The translations under genes and the position numbers were made by a program. Positions 13,873 to 22,314 of a stretch of DNA of 52,780 bases are shown here, one piece after another. Position 1 is the stretch's first letter. Each line of letters begins with the position of its first letter. This stretch comes from Collinsella sp. (GTDB taxonomy: Bacteria > Actinomycetota > Coriobacteriia > Coriobacteriales > Coriobacteriaceae). The stretch lies in NCBI GenBank assembly GCA_019425005.1, contig JAHYYK010000007.1:1-52780 (forward strand), read 5' to 3'. Under the pieces are notes generated by a model. The model searched no databases and was not told the origin of the DNA. It was given only the letters and a program-made list of their open reading frames with translations.

Positions 13873-15174
13873 CTAGCGGATATGCGCGGGTTTTCCGCCC
13901 CAGTAGAAGCGGCAAAAGGCTCTTTTGCGCTTTTGGGGTTTGCCTACGAGCTCCATGGTTGCGATGGCTATGTCTTCGGCTGCGTGTGGGCGGCGTAGTA
14001 CTTCGCCGTTGATGAGCAGTGCCTTGAGCGACTCAGGATGATCGTGGAGATGACGCAACGTCACGATGAGCTCTCGTGCGGTGGTGACATGCATGCTGGC
14101 GCCCATGCCGGTGAGCATGGTGGTGTTGGCCTTTTCCTGGCCATAGGACTTGCCCAGCAGGATCATCGGCAGGTGTGCGCACAGGCATTCGGTGACGGTG
14201 AGTCCGCCCGATTTGAGAATTGCCAGGTCGCAGCCGTGCATAAGCGCTGCCATATCATCGACATAGTCCAGAACCGTGACGTTTTCGAGCTTCATGGCGT
14301 CGAAGAGCGTTTTGAGGCGGGTGGCATATTCGGTGTCTTTGCCCGGCAAAAAGACAAAGTGCATGTCTTCGAAGCTGCGTAGGAAGGGGAGGGTGCGGTC
14401 CATCTCCGCGCGAAAGCGAACGTACGGTTGAGGCAAGCTGGCACCGGCCATTACCAGCACGACGGTCTTGTCGGTGGGGAGGTTGAACTTAGCTAGCTCT
14501 TCCTCGCGATCGTAATCCGTGTCGAATCCGGCGCGAATAGGAATGCCGGTAATGCGAATCTTTGTCTCGAGCACCTTGCGCGGACGCAGCGTTTCGGCCA
14601 TAAATTCGTTGGCAACACAGAATAAATCGGTGTCCTTGTGGGGCCACCATCCCTCGACTTCGTAGTCGGTCGGTACGCAGATGACCGGATAATCGATACC
14701 CGTAATTACGCGGGCGCCCACGGCAACATTGGCTGCTGTGATGTGCGTTGCAACCACGGCTATGGGCCTGCGGCTACGAATATATTCGTTGAAGGCGGGG
14801 AACATAATTCGCGACCATGCCGTTCCGCCACCCCAGAGAAGATGTCCCGTAAGCGTATATCGCCAGGTCAGGTCGTAAATGGGGCGCGTGGCTCCCGTAA
14901 AAGAAGCCGCGGTCTTATTGCCGTCGAATTTAATACGTCCAAAATCAAGGATATCGAGCACTTCAATCTCAATATCCTCGGGGATGCCATTGGTGCCGCG
15001 GATGAGGTCGAATGCCTGCGCTATCGCATTTGCGGCGGCCTTGTGGCCCGAGCCAACGGAGGCGTGCACGATGGTCACGAGAGGTTTTTGTTGAGCCAGG
15101 AGCGTGGTTTGCTCCGATTGGGGAGTGCTGTGCGTGAGCAGGGGAGCGTCGTCACTCGTCTGCGCCTGGTCCAT
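13873..15174 (-). CDS. MGDG synthase-type glycosyltransferase (processive diacylglycerol glycosyltransferase-like)
   Basis: A 433-aa GT28-family enzyme expected to transfer a sugar from a UDP-sugar to diacylglycerol to make membrane glycolipids. The N-terminal motif HASVGSGHKAAANAI is the MGDG-synthase signature, and the C-terminal half contains the donor-binding LKSGGLTVTECLCAHLP region. The start at 15174 has GGGGAG 6 bases upstream; the longer in-frame start at 15213 has no ribosome site. The first ~33 residues are a poorly conserved polar extension. It is divergent from trxB and ends next to the palindromic element. Confidence 0.88.
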   Translation of the reverse strand: MDQAQTSDDAPLLTHSTPQSEQTTLLAQQKPLVTIVHASVGSGHKAAANAIAQAFDLIRGTNGIPEDIEIEVLDILDFGRIKFDGNKTAASFTGATRPIYDLTWRYTLTGHLLWGGGTAWSRIMFPAFNEYIRSRRPIAVVATHITAANVAVGARVITGIDYPVICVPTDYEVEGWWPHKDTDLFCVANEFMAETLRPRKVLETKIRITGIPIRAGFDTDYDREEELAKFNLPTDKTVVLVMAGASLPQPYVRFRAEMDRTLPFLRSFEDMHFVFLPGKDTEYATRLKTLFDAMKLENVTVLDYVDDMAALMHGCDLAILKSGGLTVTECLCAHLPMILLGKSYGQEKANTTMLTGMGASMHVTTARELIVTLRHLHDHPESLKALLINGEVLRRPHAAEDIAIATMELVGKPQKRKRAFCRFYWGGKPAHIR

Positions 15175-15292
15175 CGATAACTCCCCTTCAGCTTTGTAAT
15201 ACGGATTTATCATTGTAGTGCATGAGTGTCACGTTCACGTAAATTTGGGTATGAGCGCAAAGAACGTCAATGTTTCGACGAGAGGATGTTCC

Positions 15293-16231
15293 ATGACTAC
15301 CGATCAGCCGATCGATGTTGCGATTATCGGTGGCGGCCCCGCGGGCTATGCTGCCGCCATTTATGCTGCGCGTGCCAACCTGACGACGACCGTGATTGAG
15401 CAGGGCATGTCGGGAGGGCAGATCGCCACAACCAATGAGGTCGAGAACTATCCGGGTTTCCCGCTCCTGAGTGGCGCCGAACTTGGCGAGCGTTTTCAGC
15501 AGCATGCAGAGGGCCTGGGAGCACAGGTTACATGGAGCATGGTTACGGGTATCGATTACGATGCCGATGCAGCGTTGTTTACGGTGCATCACGATATGGG
15601 CGATACGCTGGCCTCGAGCGTTATCGCTTGCATGGGTGCCACGCCGCGTCCGGCAGGTTTCGCAGGCGAGGATACGTATCGCGGTCGTGGCGTTTCATAT
15701 TGCGCAACATGTGACGGCATGTTTTTCCGCGGCAAGCAGGTTTTTGTAATCGGTGGTGGCAATTCGGCATGCGAAGAGGCGCTGTTCCTGTCCGACATTG
15801 CCAGCAGTGTGACCATCGTGCTGCGCCGCGACCAGTTTCGTGCGCCCGATGGTGTTGTTCAGAAAGTACTCGCAAAGGACAATATTACAGTTAGGTACCA
15901 AACTAGTATTGTGGAGCTATCGGGCGAAGCCATGCCAACGACGATTACCTTTAAGGACAATGCATCTGGCGAGACTCATACCGAGTCATTTGAACCTGGC
16001 TCGTTTGGCATCTTTGTCTTTACGGGGATGCTGCCGCATACCGAGCTGGTTGAGCATCTAGTCGATCTGGCTCCTGACGGCGGCATTGTCACCGACGATT
16101 CGATGGCCACCCGTACGCCCGGCTTATTCGCAGCCGGCGATATCCGTTCCAAGCGTTTACGCCAGGTTGTGACCGCCGTTTCGGACGGAGCCATAGCAGC
16201 AACGAGCGCATACTCGTTTCTCCGTGAATAA
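15293..16231 (+). CDS. trxB: Thioredoxin reductase (FAD/NAD(P)-dependent)
   Basis: A 312-aa flavoprotein that passes electrons from NADPH to thioredoxin. The FAD-binding GGGPAGYAAA (about residues 13-22), the redox pair CATC in SYCATCDG, the NAD(P)-binding GGGNSACEEA and the C-terminal GLFAAGDI motif are all intact. ATG 15293 is preceded by GAGAGGATG; upstream in-frame starts lack a ribosome site and the family N-terminus begins here. No thioredoxin gene is adjacent. A strong terminator follows. Confidence 0.95.
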   Translation: MTTDQPIDVAIIGGGPAGYAAAIYAARANLTTTVIEQGMSGGQIATTNEVENYPGFPLLSGAELGERFQQHAEGLGAQVTWSMVTGIDYDADAALFTVHHDMGDTLASSVIACMGATPRPAGFAGEDTYRGRGVSYCATCDGMFFRGKQVFVIGGGNSACEEALFLSDIASSVTIVLRRDQFRAPDGVVQKVLAKDNITVRYQTSIVELSGEAMPTTITFKDNASGETHTESFEPGSFGIFVFTGMLPHTELVEHLVDLAPDGGIVTDDSMATRTPGLFAAGDIRSKRLRQVVTAVSDGAIAATSAYSFLRE

Positions 16232-16271
16232 GTACGATAATATATCTTATGTAAGGTTGCTATCTTTAAAC

Positions 16272-16313
16272 AAAGTGGTTGGACGATGCATCAATGTGTT
16301 GTCCAACCACTTT
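16272..16313 (+). terminator. Rho-independent terminator after trxB
   Basis: AAAGTGGTTGGAC (16272-16284) pairs perfectly with GTCCAACCACTTT (16301-16313), followed by T-rich TACTTG, 41 bases after the trxB stop. Confidence 0.85.
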
Positions 16314-16335
16314 TACTTGCCGGCTATGTGGTATG

Positions 16336-16350
16336 CAAAACTAGATAACC
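16336..16350 (+). promoter_or_regulatory. CAAAACTAGATAACC motif upstream of the DUF1836 gene
   Basis: This 15-base sequence lies 36 bases before the DUF1836 start. The same sequence with one change (CAAAACTAGATAGCC) occurs on the - strand at 17996-18010 upstream of the degV gene, in the same orientation relative to the gene. A shared operator is possible. Confidence 0.4.
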
Positions 16351-16385
16351 TAGAATACAATATAGAAAATGAACGGAGGACCTTT

Positions 16386-16997
16386 ATGAACCACGTTAAA
16401 CACGTTATTCCGATGTCCGATTCGTCGGTAAGCATTAAGCCCGAGGATATTCAGCCCACGGTGCTGCCCGATGCATTCATTCAGTCCGATATCGTGCGTA
16501 AACTCAATACGTTGAGTCTGCCGCGCTATAACCAGTTGCCCAATGTGACACTCTACCGCGACCAGGTCATTGAGTATGTTGCGCTGTGGATGGAGCCGCT
16601 GTCCATTTGCGTTGAGCACCCTGTCATTACGCCATCGATGATCAATAACTACGTGAAGGTCGGCCTGGTGCCTGCTCCGGTCAAAAAGCAATATGGCCGC
16701 GAGCAGATTGCCCGCCTGATCGCTATCTGCCTCTTTAAGCAGGTGCTACCTATTGCTGCGGTGCAGGCACTCTTTAACATTCAGCGTTTGAGCTACGATG
16801 CCCCGACGGCCTTCGATTATGTGGTCGATCAGCTCGAGGCATCGATTCGTTCGGCGTTTTCCGTCGAGCAGGCGCCGGTTCCCGATACGGCGCATCAGGT
16901 AACGCGTGAGTCGCTGCTTGTGCGCAGTGCGGTTTCATCCTTCGTTTCGAAAGCGTACCTGATGAGCTATCTAAAGTTTAATGGGTTTAATAGCTAG
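16386..16997 (+). CDS. DUF1836 domain protein, probable MerR-like DNA-binding regulator
   Basis: A 203-aa protein of the DUF1836 family. The central region (VITPSMINNYVKVGLVPAPV then QYGREQIARLIAICLFKQVL, about residues 80-120) looks like the winged helix-turn-helix of MerR regulators. The N-terminal ~45 residues and the C-terminal ~60 are not recognisable. ATG 16386 is preceded by GAACGGAGGA with a 5-base gap. It converges on degV, with a terminator between them. The two promoter regions share a motif, so it may regulate itself and degV. Confidence 0.8.
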   Translation: MNHVKHVIPMSDSSVSIKPEDIQPTVLPDAFIQSDIVRKLNTLSLPRYNQLPNVTLYRDQVIEYVALWMEPLSICVEHPVITPSMINNYVKVGLVPAPVKKQYGREQIARLIAICLFKQVLPIAAVQALFNIQRLSYDAPTAFDYVVDQLEASIRSAFSVEQAPVPDTAHQVTRESLLVRSAVSSFVSKAYLMSYLKFNGFNS

Positions 16998-17010
16998 CCG
17001 ACGTATAAAA

Positions 17011-17050
17011 CGGGCGGAACAAAGGGCTATCTGCCACTTTGTCCCGCCCG
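17011..17050. terminator. Bidirectional terminator between DUF1836 and degV genes
   Basis: CGGGCGGAACAAAG (17011-17024) and CTTTGTCCCGCCCG (17037-17050) pair at 13 of 14 positions, with TATTTTTG after it on the + strand and ATAAAA before it. Confidence 0.82.
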
Positions 17051-17070
17051 TATTTTTGCTTGGTTGGACG

Positions 17071-17937
17071 TTATTGGCCCGAAGCCACGCCCATGCCGTA
17101 GCCGATAATGAGCCCATACATTTCGGCATAGTATGAATCTAGCCCGTTACAGGGCATGATGATAGTCTTGGAGCCTGGCCAGCGCTCCACAATTCGGCTG
17201 GCAAGTGCTTGGGCGCCTGCCTCATTCTCGACATGGTCGATAACGACCTCGCCGCCCGTAAAACCTTCGGCTTCCATGGTGTCGATGATCTTGTTGAGCA
17301 TCTTCTTTTCGCCACGCGTGTGCCCGACGAGCTCGATTTTACCGGCCTCGCTCGCCGTGCCCAAAATGCGAATATTGAGCTTGTTGGCAATGACGCCGGC
17401 TGCCTTAGGAATGCGTCCTGCCTTTGCAAGGTTCTCGTAATTACACAGGCTAAAGAGAATCTTGCTGTTTTGCTCGAGACTGTCGAAGTAAGCGCAGGCG
17501 TCCTCAAAGGAAACGTCCGGGTTACTTGCAAGATAACGATCAAACAGCAAGAAGATCAGATCCATCTTGCCGCCTGCTGCCCGCGAATTGACCAGGTGAA
17601 TCTGACGATTGGGCTCCTCGGCAAGTACCATATCGCGTGCCGTAGCGGCAGCGTTATAGCTTCCAGAGACACCCTCCGAGATTGGCATGCAGATCGTCTT
17701 GTCGGCGAGCTTAAAGAGCTCAGCCCACTCCCCCACGCTTGGGCAGGCGCTCGATGATGCGCTGGCTTCCGACTGAATGGCAACATTAAGCTCGTGAACA
17801 TCGAGCAAAAGGTCGTCGACAAATTCGCGCTCCCCTACTCGAATTTTGAGAGGAGCGAATGCAAAGGTGGTACGGGGTGCAGTCGGTTGCCAATCGCGAA
17901 GATTGCAGCTCGAATCTGAGATAAGTGCCCAGCTCAT
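17071..17937 (-). CDS. DegV family fatty-acid-binding protein
   Basis: A 288-aa DegV/FakB-type protein. The family binds single fatty acids, and FakB members present them to the kinase FakA for phosphorylation. Visible features are the N-terminal ALISDSSCNL, the CPSVGEWAELF segment (normally (S/T)SxPS in this position), the ISEGVSGSYNAA motif and LAKAGRIPKAAG. The start at 17937 has AAAGGA 7 bases upstream. No fakA is in the window. An unusual 15-bp palindrome sits 55 bases upstream of the start. Confidence 0.9.
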   Translation of the reverse strand: MSWALISDSSCNLRDWQPTAPRTTFAFAPLKIRVGEREFVDDLLLDVHELNVAIQSEASASSSACPSVGEWAELFKLADKTICMPISEGVSGSYNAAATARDMVLAEEPNRQIHLVNSRAAGGKMDLIFLLFDRYLASNPDVSFEDACAYFDSLEQNSKILFSLCNYENLAKAGRIPKAAGVIANKLNIRILGTASEAGKIELVGHTRGEKKMLNKIIDTMEAEGFTGGEVVIDHVENEAGAQALASRIVERWPGSKTIIMPCNGLDSYYAEMYGLIIGYGMGVASGQ

Positions 17938-17991
17938 TGAGGGTCCTTTCTAGTTGTTCCCCAACAATTATAGCCATCTTTTTGATTGATT

Positions 17992-18028
17992 GGACGGCTA
18001 TCTAGTTTTGAATACTAGATAGCCGTCC
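17992..18028. promoter_or_regulatory. 15-bp inverted repeat upstream of degV
   Basis: GGACGGCTATCTAGT (17992-18006) and ACTAGATAGCCGTCC (18014-18028) pair perfectly around a 7-base loop. It could be an operator for degV (it contains the motif also found before the DUF1836 gene) or a second terminator of the NlpC/P60 gene. Confidence 0.55.
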
Positions 18029-18060
18029 TGATTTTATGGCAAACGGTAGGGAAAAAAGAA

Positions 18061-18091
18061 TGGGCCTCGTGACTCAAGATCGCGAGGCCCA
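18061..18091 (-). terminator. Rho-independent terminator of the NlpC/P60 gene
   Basis: On the - strand TGGGCCTCG and CGAGGCCCA form a 9-bp stem followed by TTCTTTTTTC, located 24 bases after the stop of the hydrolase gene. Confidence 0.85.
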
Positions 18092-18114
18092 CGTTCGTTC
18101 GCTGCAGTAATAAA

Positions 18115-19227
18115 TTAGTAGCGCACGAAAATGTAATTGTTGTTCATGCCGGCGGCAACGGAGCTGATGATGACGCCCGTTTTGTAGTCGGAAGCATGGA
18201 TCATCTGACCATTACCGATATAAATGCCGGTATGGTAGGAGTTAACCACAACATCGCCGGGTTGCGGATCGGACACACGGGTCCAACCCATGAAGTCGAC
18301 CGTGGTGCCCAGACGGCAGTAGCGTCCCGTGAGGCAATAGCTTACAAAACCGGAGCAGTCAAAGCTGTTCGGTCCAATGCCGCCCCAAGAATACGCATAG
18401 CCGAGCTTGCTGTAGGCGCGCGAAACAACGGAGCCACCATCAACAGACTGACTCGGTGCTGAAGGCGTGGGAGCCGGAGCGGGCGTGGGGGCAGGCTGCG
18501 GTGCGGGAGCCGGCGTGTTGCCGCCCTGGTTGTTGTTATTGTTGGTCTGGCCGCCATTGTTGGTGTTCTCGGTCGTACCGGCGGTGTCGTTGCTCACCGT
18601 GGCCTTTTCGGCGGTGCTAGCATTAATGCCAGCCTGCAGCGCAGCGTTGGCCTCGGCCTCGGCAGCGAGCTCGGCCTGCAGGTGCGAATCCAGGGAGTTT
18701 ACGACGTTCTGGGCTTCAGCCTGCTGGGCATTAAGCTCGTCGACCTTCTTTTGCGTGGTGGCGACGTTCTTCTCCTGCTCGGCCTGCTTATCGGTGAGCT
18801 GCTGCTTAAGCTCCTTGACCTCTTGAATGGTCTGAGCTTGCTTATCGGAAACTTTGCCGTAGTAGAACAGACGGTTGAGCATATCGCTCAGATCATCGAC
18901 ACCCGTCAAAACCTGAAGCAGGCTCAGACCGCCGGTTTTGTACTCGCCGGCGACATAGGTCGAGAGCTTGGCCTGACCATCGGCGATCTCCTGCTGCTTT
19001 TGCGTGATCTCGCCGGCAGTCTGATCGAGCGCCTGCGTCTGCGTGGCAAGCTCATCGTAAATCTGCTGGGTTTGGGTGCCGATCTGCTCGAGTTTCGTAC
19101 GAGCAGCGGCAAGGTCGGATGCGGTATCGGCGTAGGCAGGAGCCGCGAGGCCCAAGCCCAAAACACAAGCGAGGGTTGCCGTAGCAGCGCAGCGTGCCAT
19201 GTTTTTGTGCGTGTTTGCTGTGCGCAT
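18115..19227 (-). CDS. Secreted NlpC/P60 peptidoglycan hydrolase
   Basis: A 370-aa exported cell-wall hydrolase. A signal peptide ends near APAYA-DTAS (about residue 33). It is followed by a long alpha-helical coiled coil (about 35-215, rich in Q, E, K and A), a low-complexity Asn/Gln/Pro/Ala linker (about 220-265) and a C-terminal NlpC/P60 domain with the catalytic cysteine in FDCSGF and histidine in YHTGIYIG. The layout matches the PcsB/RipA-type division hydrolases, where the coiled coil mediates activation. AAAGGAAG precedes the start. Its own terminator lies downstream. Confidence 0.93.
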   Translation of the reverse strand: MRTANTHKNMARCAATATLACVLGLGLAAPAYADTASDLAAARTKLEQIGTQTQQIYDELATQTQALDQTAGEITQKQQEIADGQAKLSTYVAGEYKTGGLSLLQVLTGVDDLSDMLNRLFYYGKVSDKQAQTIQEVKELKQQLTDKQAEQEKNVATTQKKVDELNAQQAEAQNVVNSLDSHLQAELAAEAEANAALQAGINASTAEKATVSNDTAGTTENTNNGGQTNNNNNQGGNTPAPAPQPAPTPAPAPTPSAPSQSVDGGSVVSRAYSKLGYAYSWGGIGPNSFDCSGFVSYCLTGRYCRLGTTVDFMGWTRVSDPQPGDVVVNSYHTGIYIGNGQMIHASDYKTGVIISSVAAGMNNNYIFVRY

Positions 19228-19259
19228 GTAGCTTCCTTTCCAGTAACTAAGGGTAACGG

Positions 19260-19790
19260 CTAGCCTACCGTCACCAGGCTAAAGAGCTCCACATCGTCAT
19301 CAGACGGCGTGAGCTTCTCGCGCGGGTTGAGAAACGCAAGCTCAAGTATACAACCGTAACCGATAAGCTTTGCGCCCATATCTCGCACCAGTTTACCTGT
19401 TGCCTCGACGGTTCCGCCCGTCGCGACCAAGTCGTCCAGAATCAACACGGTATCTTTAGAGCTGATAGCGTCGGCATGGATCTCAATTGAATCGGTGCCG
19501 TACTCGAGCTCGTAGCTCTGGCTTACGGTCTCGCGCGGCAGCTTGCCCGGTTTACGTGCGGGAACAAAGCCGGCGCCAAGGGCTACAGCCACCGGTACGC
19601 CAACCATAAAGCCGCGAGCCTCGGGACCCACGACCTTGGTGATCCCCATGCCGGCAAAGTGCTCGGCGAGGGCATCGGTCATGGCTTTGAGCGCCTCGGG
19701 ATTGCCAAAGAGCGGCGTGATGTCTTTAAAGACGACTCCGGGCTCGGGATAGTCGGGGATGTCGACGATTTGAGATTCGAAGTCGTACAT
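19260..19790 (-). CDS. apt: Adenine phosphoribosyltransferase
   Basis: A 176-aa purine-salvage enzyme converting adenine and PRPP to AMP. The N-terminal DIPDYPEPGVVFKDITPL, the VGPEARGF segment, the KPGKLPRET loop and the PRPP-binding VLILDDLVATGGT are all typical. The start at 19790 is favoured because AAAGG lies 7 bases upstream; another ATG at 19805 would precede this ribosome site. The gene follows the ftsR-like gene and precedes the NlpC/P60 gene, all on the - strand. Confidence 0.96.
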   Translation of the reverse strand: MYDFESQIVDIPDYPEPGVVFKDITPLFGNPEALKAMTDALAEHFAGMGITKVVGPEARGFMVGVPVAVALGAGFVPARKPGKLPRETVSQSYELEYGTDSIEIHADAISSKDTVLILDDLVATGGTVEATGKLVRDMGAKLIGYGCILELAFLNPREKLTPSDDDVELFSLVTVG

Positions 19791-19830
19791 TGCATGACCT
19801 TTCAATGAGTTGCCGAAATATCAGCAGCGG

Positions 19831-20709
19831 TTATTTGCCCGCGGTGACGGTGCCGGAGTGCGAAGGGGCGACGACCTTGAGCGGCTTTACGAGAGAATCC
19901 TCGTGCGAAGCAGGCGCGGCAGTTTCTTCGTTTTTGGCCTTGGTGGACTCGGAGCGAGCGATTTCCTCATCGAGTGCATCGATGTCGGCGTCCTCGACCA
20001 CGGCGTTGAGCGACTCAAAAACGCGGTTTTTGAGCAGCGCGGTGTGCACGCCCTCCGTCAGGTCGTGAAGCTTCTTAAACGCACGCTCGAGCTTGGCGTC
20101 GCGCTCGTCATCGGAGGTATCCATGCCGAGCATGCTCACGAGCACCTGCTCAAACATCGAGGACTCGCGGTTGGCGGAAGACACGTACTGACGCAGGTTG
20201 CGCGGCTCGATATGGAAGCGTGACAGCTCGGAGCAGTAACGGATGATCGGAAAATCGCGACCATCGACGAGCTCACGATTCTGCGGACTCTTGATGATGC
20301 GAATAAGGTCATTCTCGGCGAGCGAGCGGATAAACGAAATCTCGACGCCCAACATATCGGGAATGGTCTCGATGGGATGCAGCTTTTGTTTAGTCTCCTT
20401 GGGCTCCGTCTTGAGCGGAACATCGGACAGTAAGCCCACCTCGTAGGCGAGCGTTGACAGGTCCGTAGCGTTTTCCAAGCGCTGCTTAATCACGTTGAGC
20501 GGCATGTAGCGGGTCTTCTGCAGGTGCAGAATGACCTCCAGGCGATCAACGTCCTCCTTGGAGTACTGACGGTATCCCTTAGGCGTACGATGAGGGGTAA
20601 TGAGCCCCTCATCCTCTAGAAATCTAATTTTTGAGTTCGAAAGATCGGGGTATGCGCCTCGAAGAAGGTTGACGACTTGGCCGATACTCAAATAGTTGCG
20701 TTCGGCCAT
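19831..20709 (-). CDS. ftsR: MerR-family regulator, FtsR-like
   Basis: A 292-aa transcriptional regulator. The N-terminal MerR winged helix (LSIGQVVNLL ... SKIRFLEDEGLITPHRTPKGYRQY, residues 6-50) is followed by a second helix-turn-helix-like region (about 110-185) and an acidic, low-complexity tail. Length and placement next to an FHA gene match the actinobacterial FtsR (Rv1828 type) regulators that activate ftsZ. It lies 3 bases downstream of the FHA gene, so the two are co-transcribed. The FtsR identity is inferred from architecture and synteny. Confidence 0.8.
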   Translation of the reverse strand: MAERNYLSIGQVVNLLRGAYPDLSNSKIRFLEDEGLITPHRTPKGYRQYSKEDVDRLEVILHLQKTRYMPLNVIKQRLENATDLSTLAYEVGLLSDVPLKTEPKETKQKLHPIETIPDMLGVEISFIRSLAENDLIRIIKSPQNRELVDGRDFPIIRYCSELSRFHIEPRNLRQYVSSANRESSMFEQVLVSMLGMDTSDDERDAKLERAFKKLHDLTEGVHTALLKNRVFESLNAVVEDADIDALDEEIARSESTKAKNEETAAPASHEDSLVKPLKVVAPSHSGTVTAGK

Positions 20710-20712
20710 GCC

Positions 20713-21147
20713 CTACTCACCGGTTTCGATGCGCTCCGGCGTGCTCTCGTGGTAGATGAGCGTAAACGTACCGATCTGGACGGATGAACCATCGTGCAGC
20801 GGGGCTGCATTGACGATGGCACCGTCGACCCAGGTGCCATTGAGCGAGCCCAAGTCCTCGATGCGAGCCTGGAGCCCCTCACGAATAATGCGCGCGTGGC
20901 TGCGCGAAACGGTCATGTCATTGAGGAAGATGCCGTTCGCAGGATCGCGGCCGATGGTGGTCACGTCGTCCTCGAGCTCAAAGGCGGCACCAGTCTGCGG
21001 ACCCTTGACGATGGACAGAACGGGGGCGGTGATGCGCACGTTGGCCATGAGGTCGGGAACGGTGACGTCGCTTGAAGGCACGCGGAATACGCAGGTAGCG
21101 TCAGCAGTCTTATCATTCTGAGGCATATTGTTAACCATGTTGTCCAT
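20713..21147 (-). CDS. FHA domain protein (GarA/OdhI-like context)
   Basis: A 144-aa protein with one FHA phosphothreonine-binding domain (TIGRDPANGIFLNDMTVSRSHARI and DLGSLNGTWVDG, about residues 65-115). In other Actinobacteria the FHA protein next to ftsR (GarA/OdhI) regulates 2-oxoglutarate metabolism through a phosphorylated N-terminal ETTS threonine. Here the ~35-residue N-terminal tail has no such ETTS motif, so the switch may differ or be absent. The start at 21147 follows AGGGG. An upstream in-frame ATG lacks a ribosome site. Confidence 0.85.
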   Translation of the reverse strand: MDNMVNNMPQNDKTADATCVFRVPSSDVTVPDLMANVRITAPVLSIVKGPQTGAAFELEDDVTTIGRDPANGIFLNDMTVSRSHARIIREGLQARIEDLGSLNGTWVDGAIVNAAPLHDGSSVQIGTFTLIYHESTPERIETGE

Positions 21148-21213
21148 GACAACCCCTAACTTATCGCGGACGTGCCGCAAATAATGAACCGTACGTAATC
21201 ATACCCCAACGAA

Positions 21214-21918
21214 TCAGTCTTCGATTTCAGGGTTCAGAAAGTCGATGTCCTCGTCCTCGGGATGCGCGAGAGCCTGTTTAATGGCCACTCCGCCCTTAAT
21301 GGAATAGATGACAGCCGTGAGCATGGAGAAGATCACGCCGCCGTACACAAAGAAGATGCCGAGGGGCACCGAGCTTCCGTTGAGGCCCGGGAAGGCCGTA
21401 AGGGTTGAAGGTAAAAGATGCAGGCCGTCAATAACGGGGAACCCGAGCAGCATGAGCGAGAAGCCGGTCATGAGCAGTGCAGTGGCAATCTTTCCGGGAA
21501 AGACGACATCGATGGGGCGACGGTGATAATGACGAACGATAAGCGTGCCGATGCCCAGATAGATGTCGCGGCCAATAATGAGCACGCAGACCCAGATGGG
21601 CAGCTCTCCGCGGACCACCAGCCCAAGTACGCCGGTGAACAGCAGCGCACGGTCGCAGATGGGATCCATGACCTTGCCGAGCCACGAGACCGTCTTGGTC
21701 ATGCGGGCGATCTGACCGTCCATCCAGTCGGTAGAGGCGGCAACGGCGTAGATAACGATGGCGATGACGCGGTTGTTATCCGTCACAAACAGGTACAGAA
21801 ATACCAGGGTGAGGATCAGGCGCGTAAAGGTGATGAAATTGGAGATCGTAAAGATCTTATTCGACGGGTAATCGGAAGTGCCGATAAGCTCCTTTTTGAT
21901 CTTCTTTTTGATGCCCAC
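21214..21918 (-). CDS. CDP-alcohol phosphatidyltransferase family protein (second copy)
   Basis: A 234-aa membrane enzyme with a complete CDP-alcohol signature (DGQIAR ... GKVMDPICD, about residues 68-90) and five to six hydrophobic helices, including a long one near residues 185-220. A soluble basic N-terminus (IKKKIKKE) precedes. GTG 21918 is the likely start because GGGGGAG is 4-5 bases upstream; a longer reading frame has no ribosome site. The substrate is uncertain: a second PG synthase, cardiolipin or PI-phosphate synthase is possible. The position upstream of the FHA and ftsR genes recalls pgsA2 in mycobacteria. Confidence 0.85.
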   Translation of the reverse strand: MGIKKKIKKELIGTSDYPSNKIFTISNFITFTRLILTLVFLYLFVTDNNRVIAIVIYAVAASTDWMDGQIARMTKTVSWLGKVMDPICDRALLFTGVLGLVVRGELPIWVCVLIIGRDIYLGIGTLIVRHYHRRPIDVVFPGKIATALLMTGFSLMLLGFPVIDGLHLLPSTLTAFPGLNGSSVPLGIFFVYGGVIFSMLTAVIYSIKGGVAIKQALAHPEDEDIDFLNPEIED

Positions 21919-22046
21919 AGGACTCCCCCGCTGGTTAACGACAAAACTTTCGATACTATACCCGTTCCGGCGATGTCTATCCAGCGTAAGCATAGAGAGT
22001 CCAGACATATGGAGGATGCTACTGGGTTGTGCGGGATTCTGCATTT

Positions 22047-22103
22047 GTGTACATCAGCCTCCAAATATGACATTTTTCGGCATCTTTGATGGCTGATGTA
22101 CAC
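22047..22103. repeat. Inverted repeat GTGTACATCAGCC / GGCTGATGTACAC
   Basis: Perfect 13-bp arms (22047-22059 and 22091-22103) are separated by 31 A/T-rich bases, followed by GTTTTGA. It may be a terminator, or the end of an inserted element at the left border of the GC-rich module. Confidence 0.5.
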
Positions 22104-22260
22104 GTTTTGATTCGGTGATTACATCTATCGGGAAAGTTGTTGCCTTAAGCAAATTAATCATGATGTGCGGGTCGAGAAGGGTTGGCGCCAAAAGAGCCCA
22201 ACGGCCGTTACGGCTTCGTTAGAAACGCGCCCCACCATGGATGGTGAACCCGAAAGGTAA

Positions 22261-22293
22261 GGCGCGCGGGCACGGTGGCTCGGCCCGCGCGCC
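22261..22293 (+). promoter_or_regulatory. GC-rich leader hairpin before the ABC transporter operon
   Basis: GGCGCGCGGGC (22261-22271) pairs perfectly with GCCCGCGCGCC (22283-22293) around an 11-base loop. It ends 5-8 bases before the GAGAAAGG ribosome site of the first gene. Confidence 0.6.
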
Positions 22294-22314
22294 CGGAAGA
22301 GAAAGGATAAACCC

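Larger units (their letters stand above)
21919..22314. other. Gene-free boundary between housekeeping DNA and the GC-rich module
   Basis: No gene is supported. It holds two stem-loops (22047-22103 and 22261-22293, listed separately) and a change from moderate to very high GC at about 22.2 kb. Confidence 0.5.
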
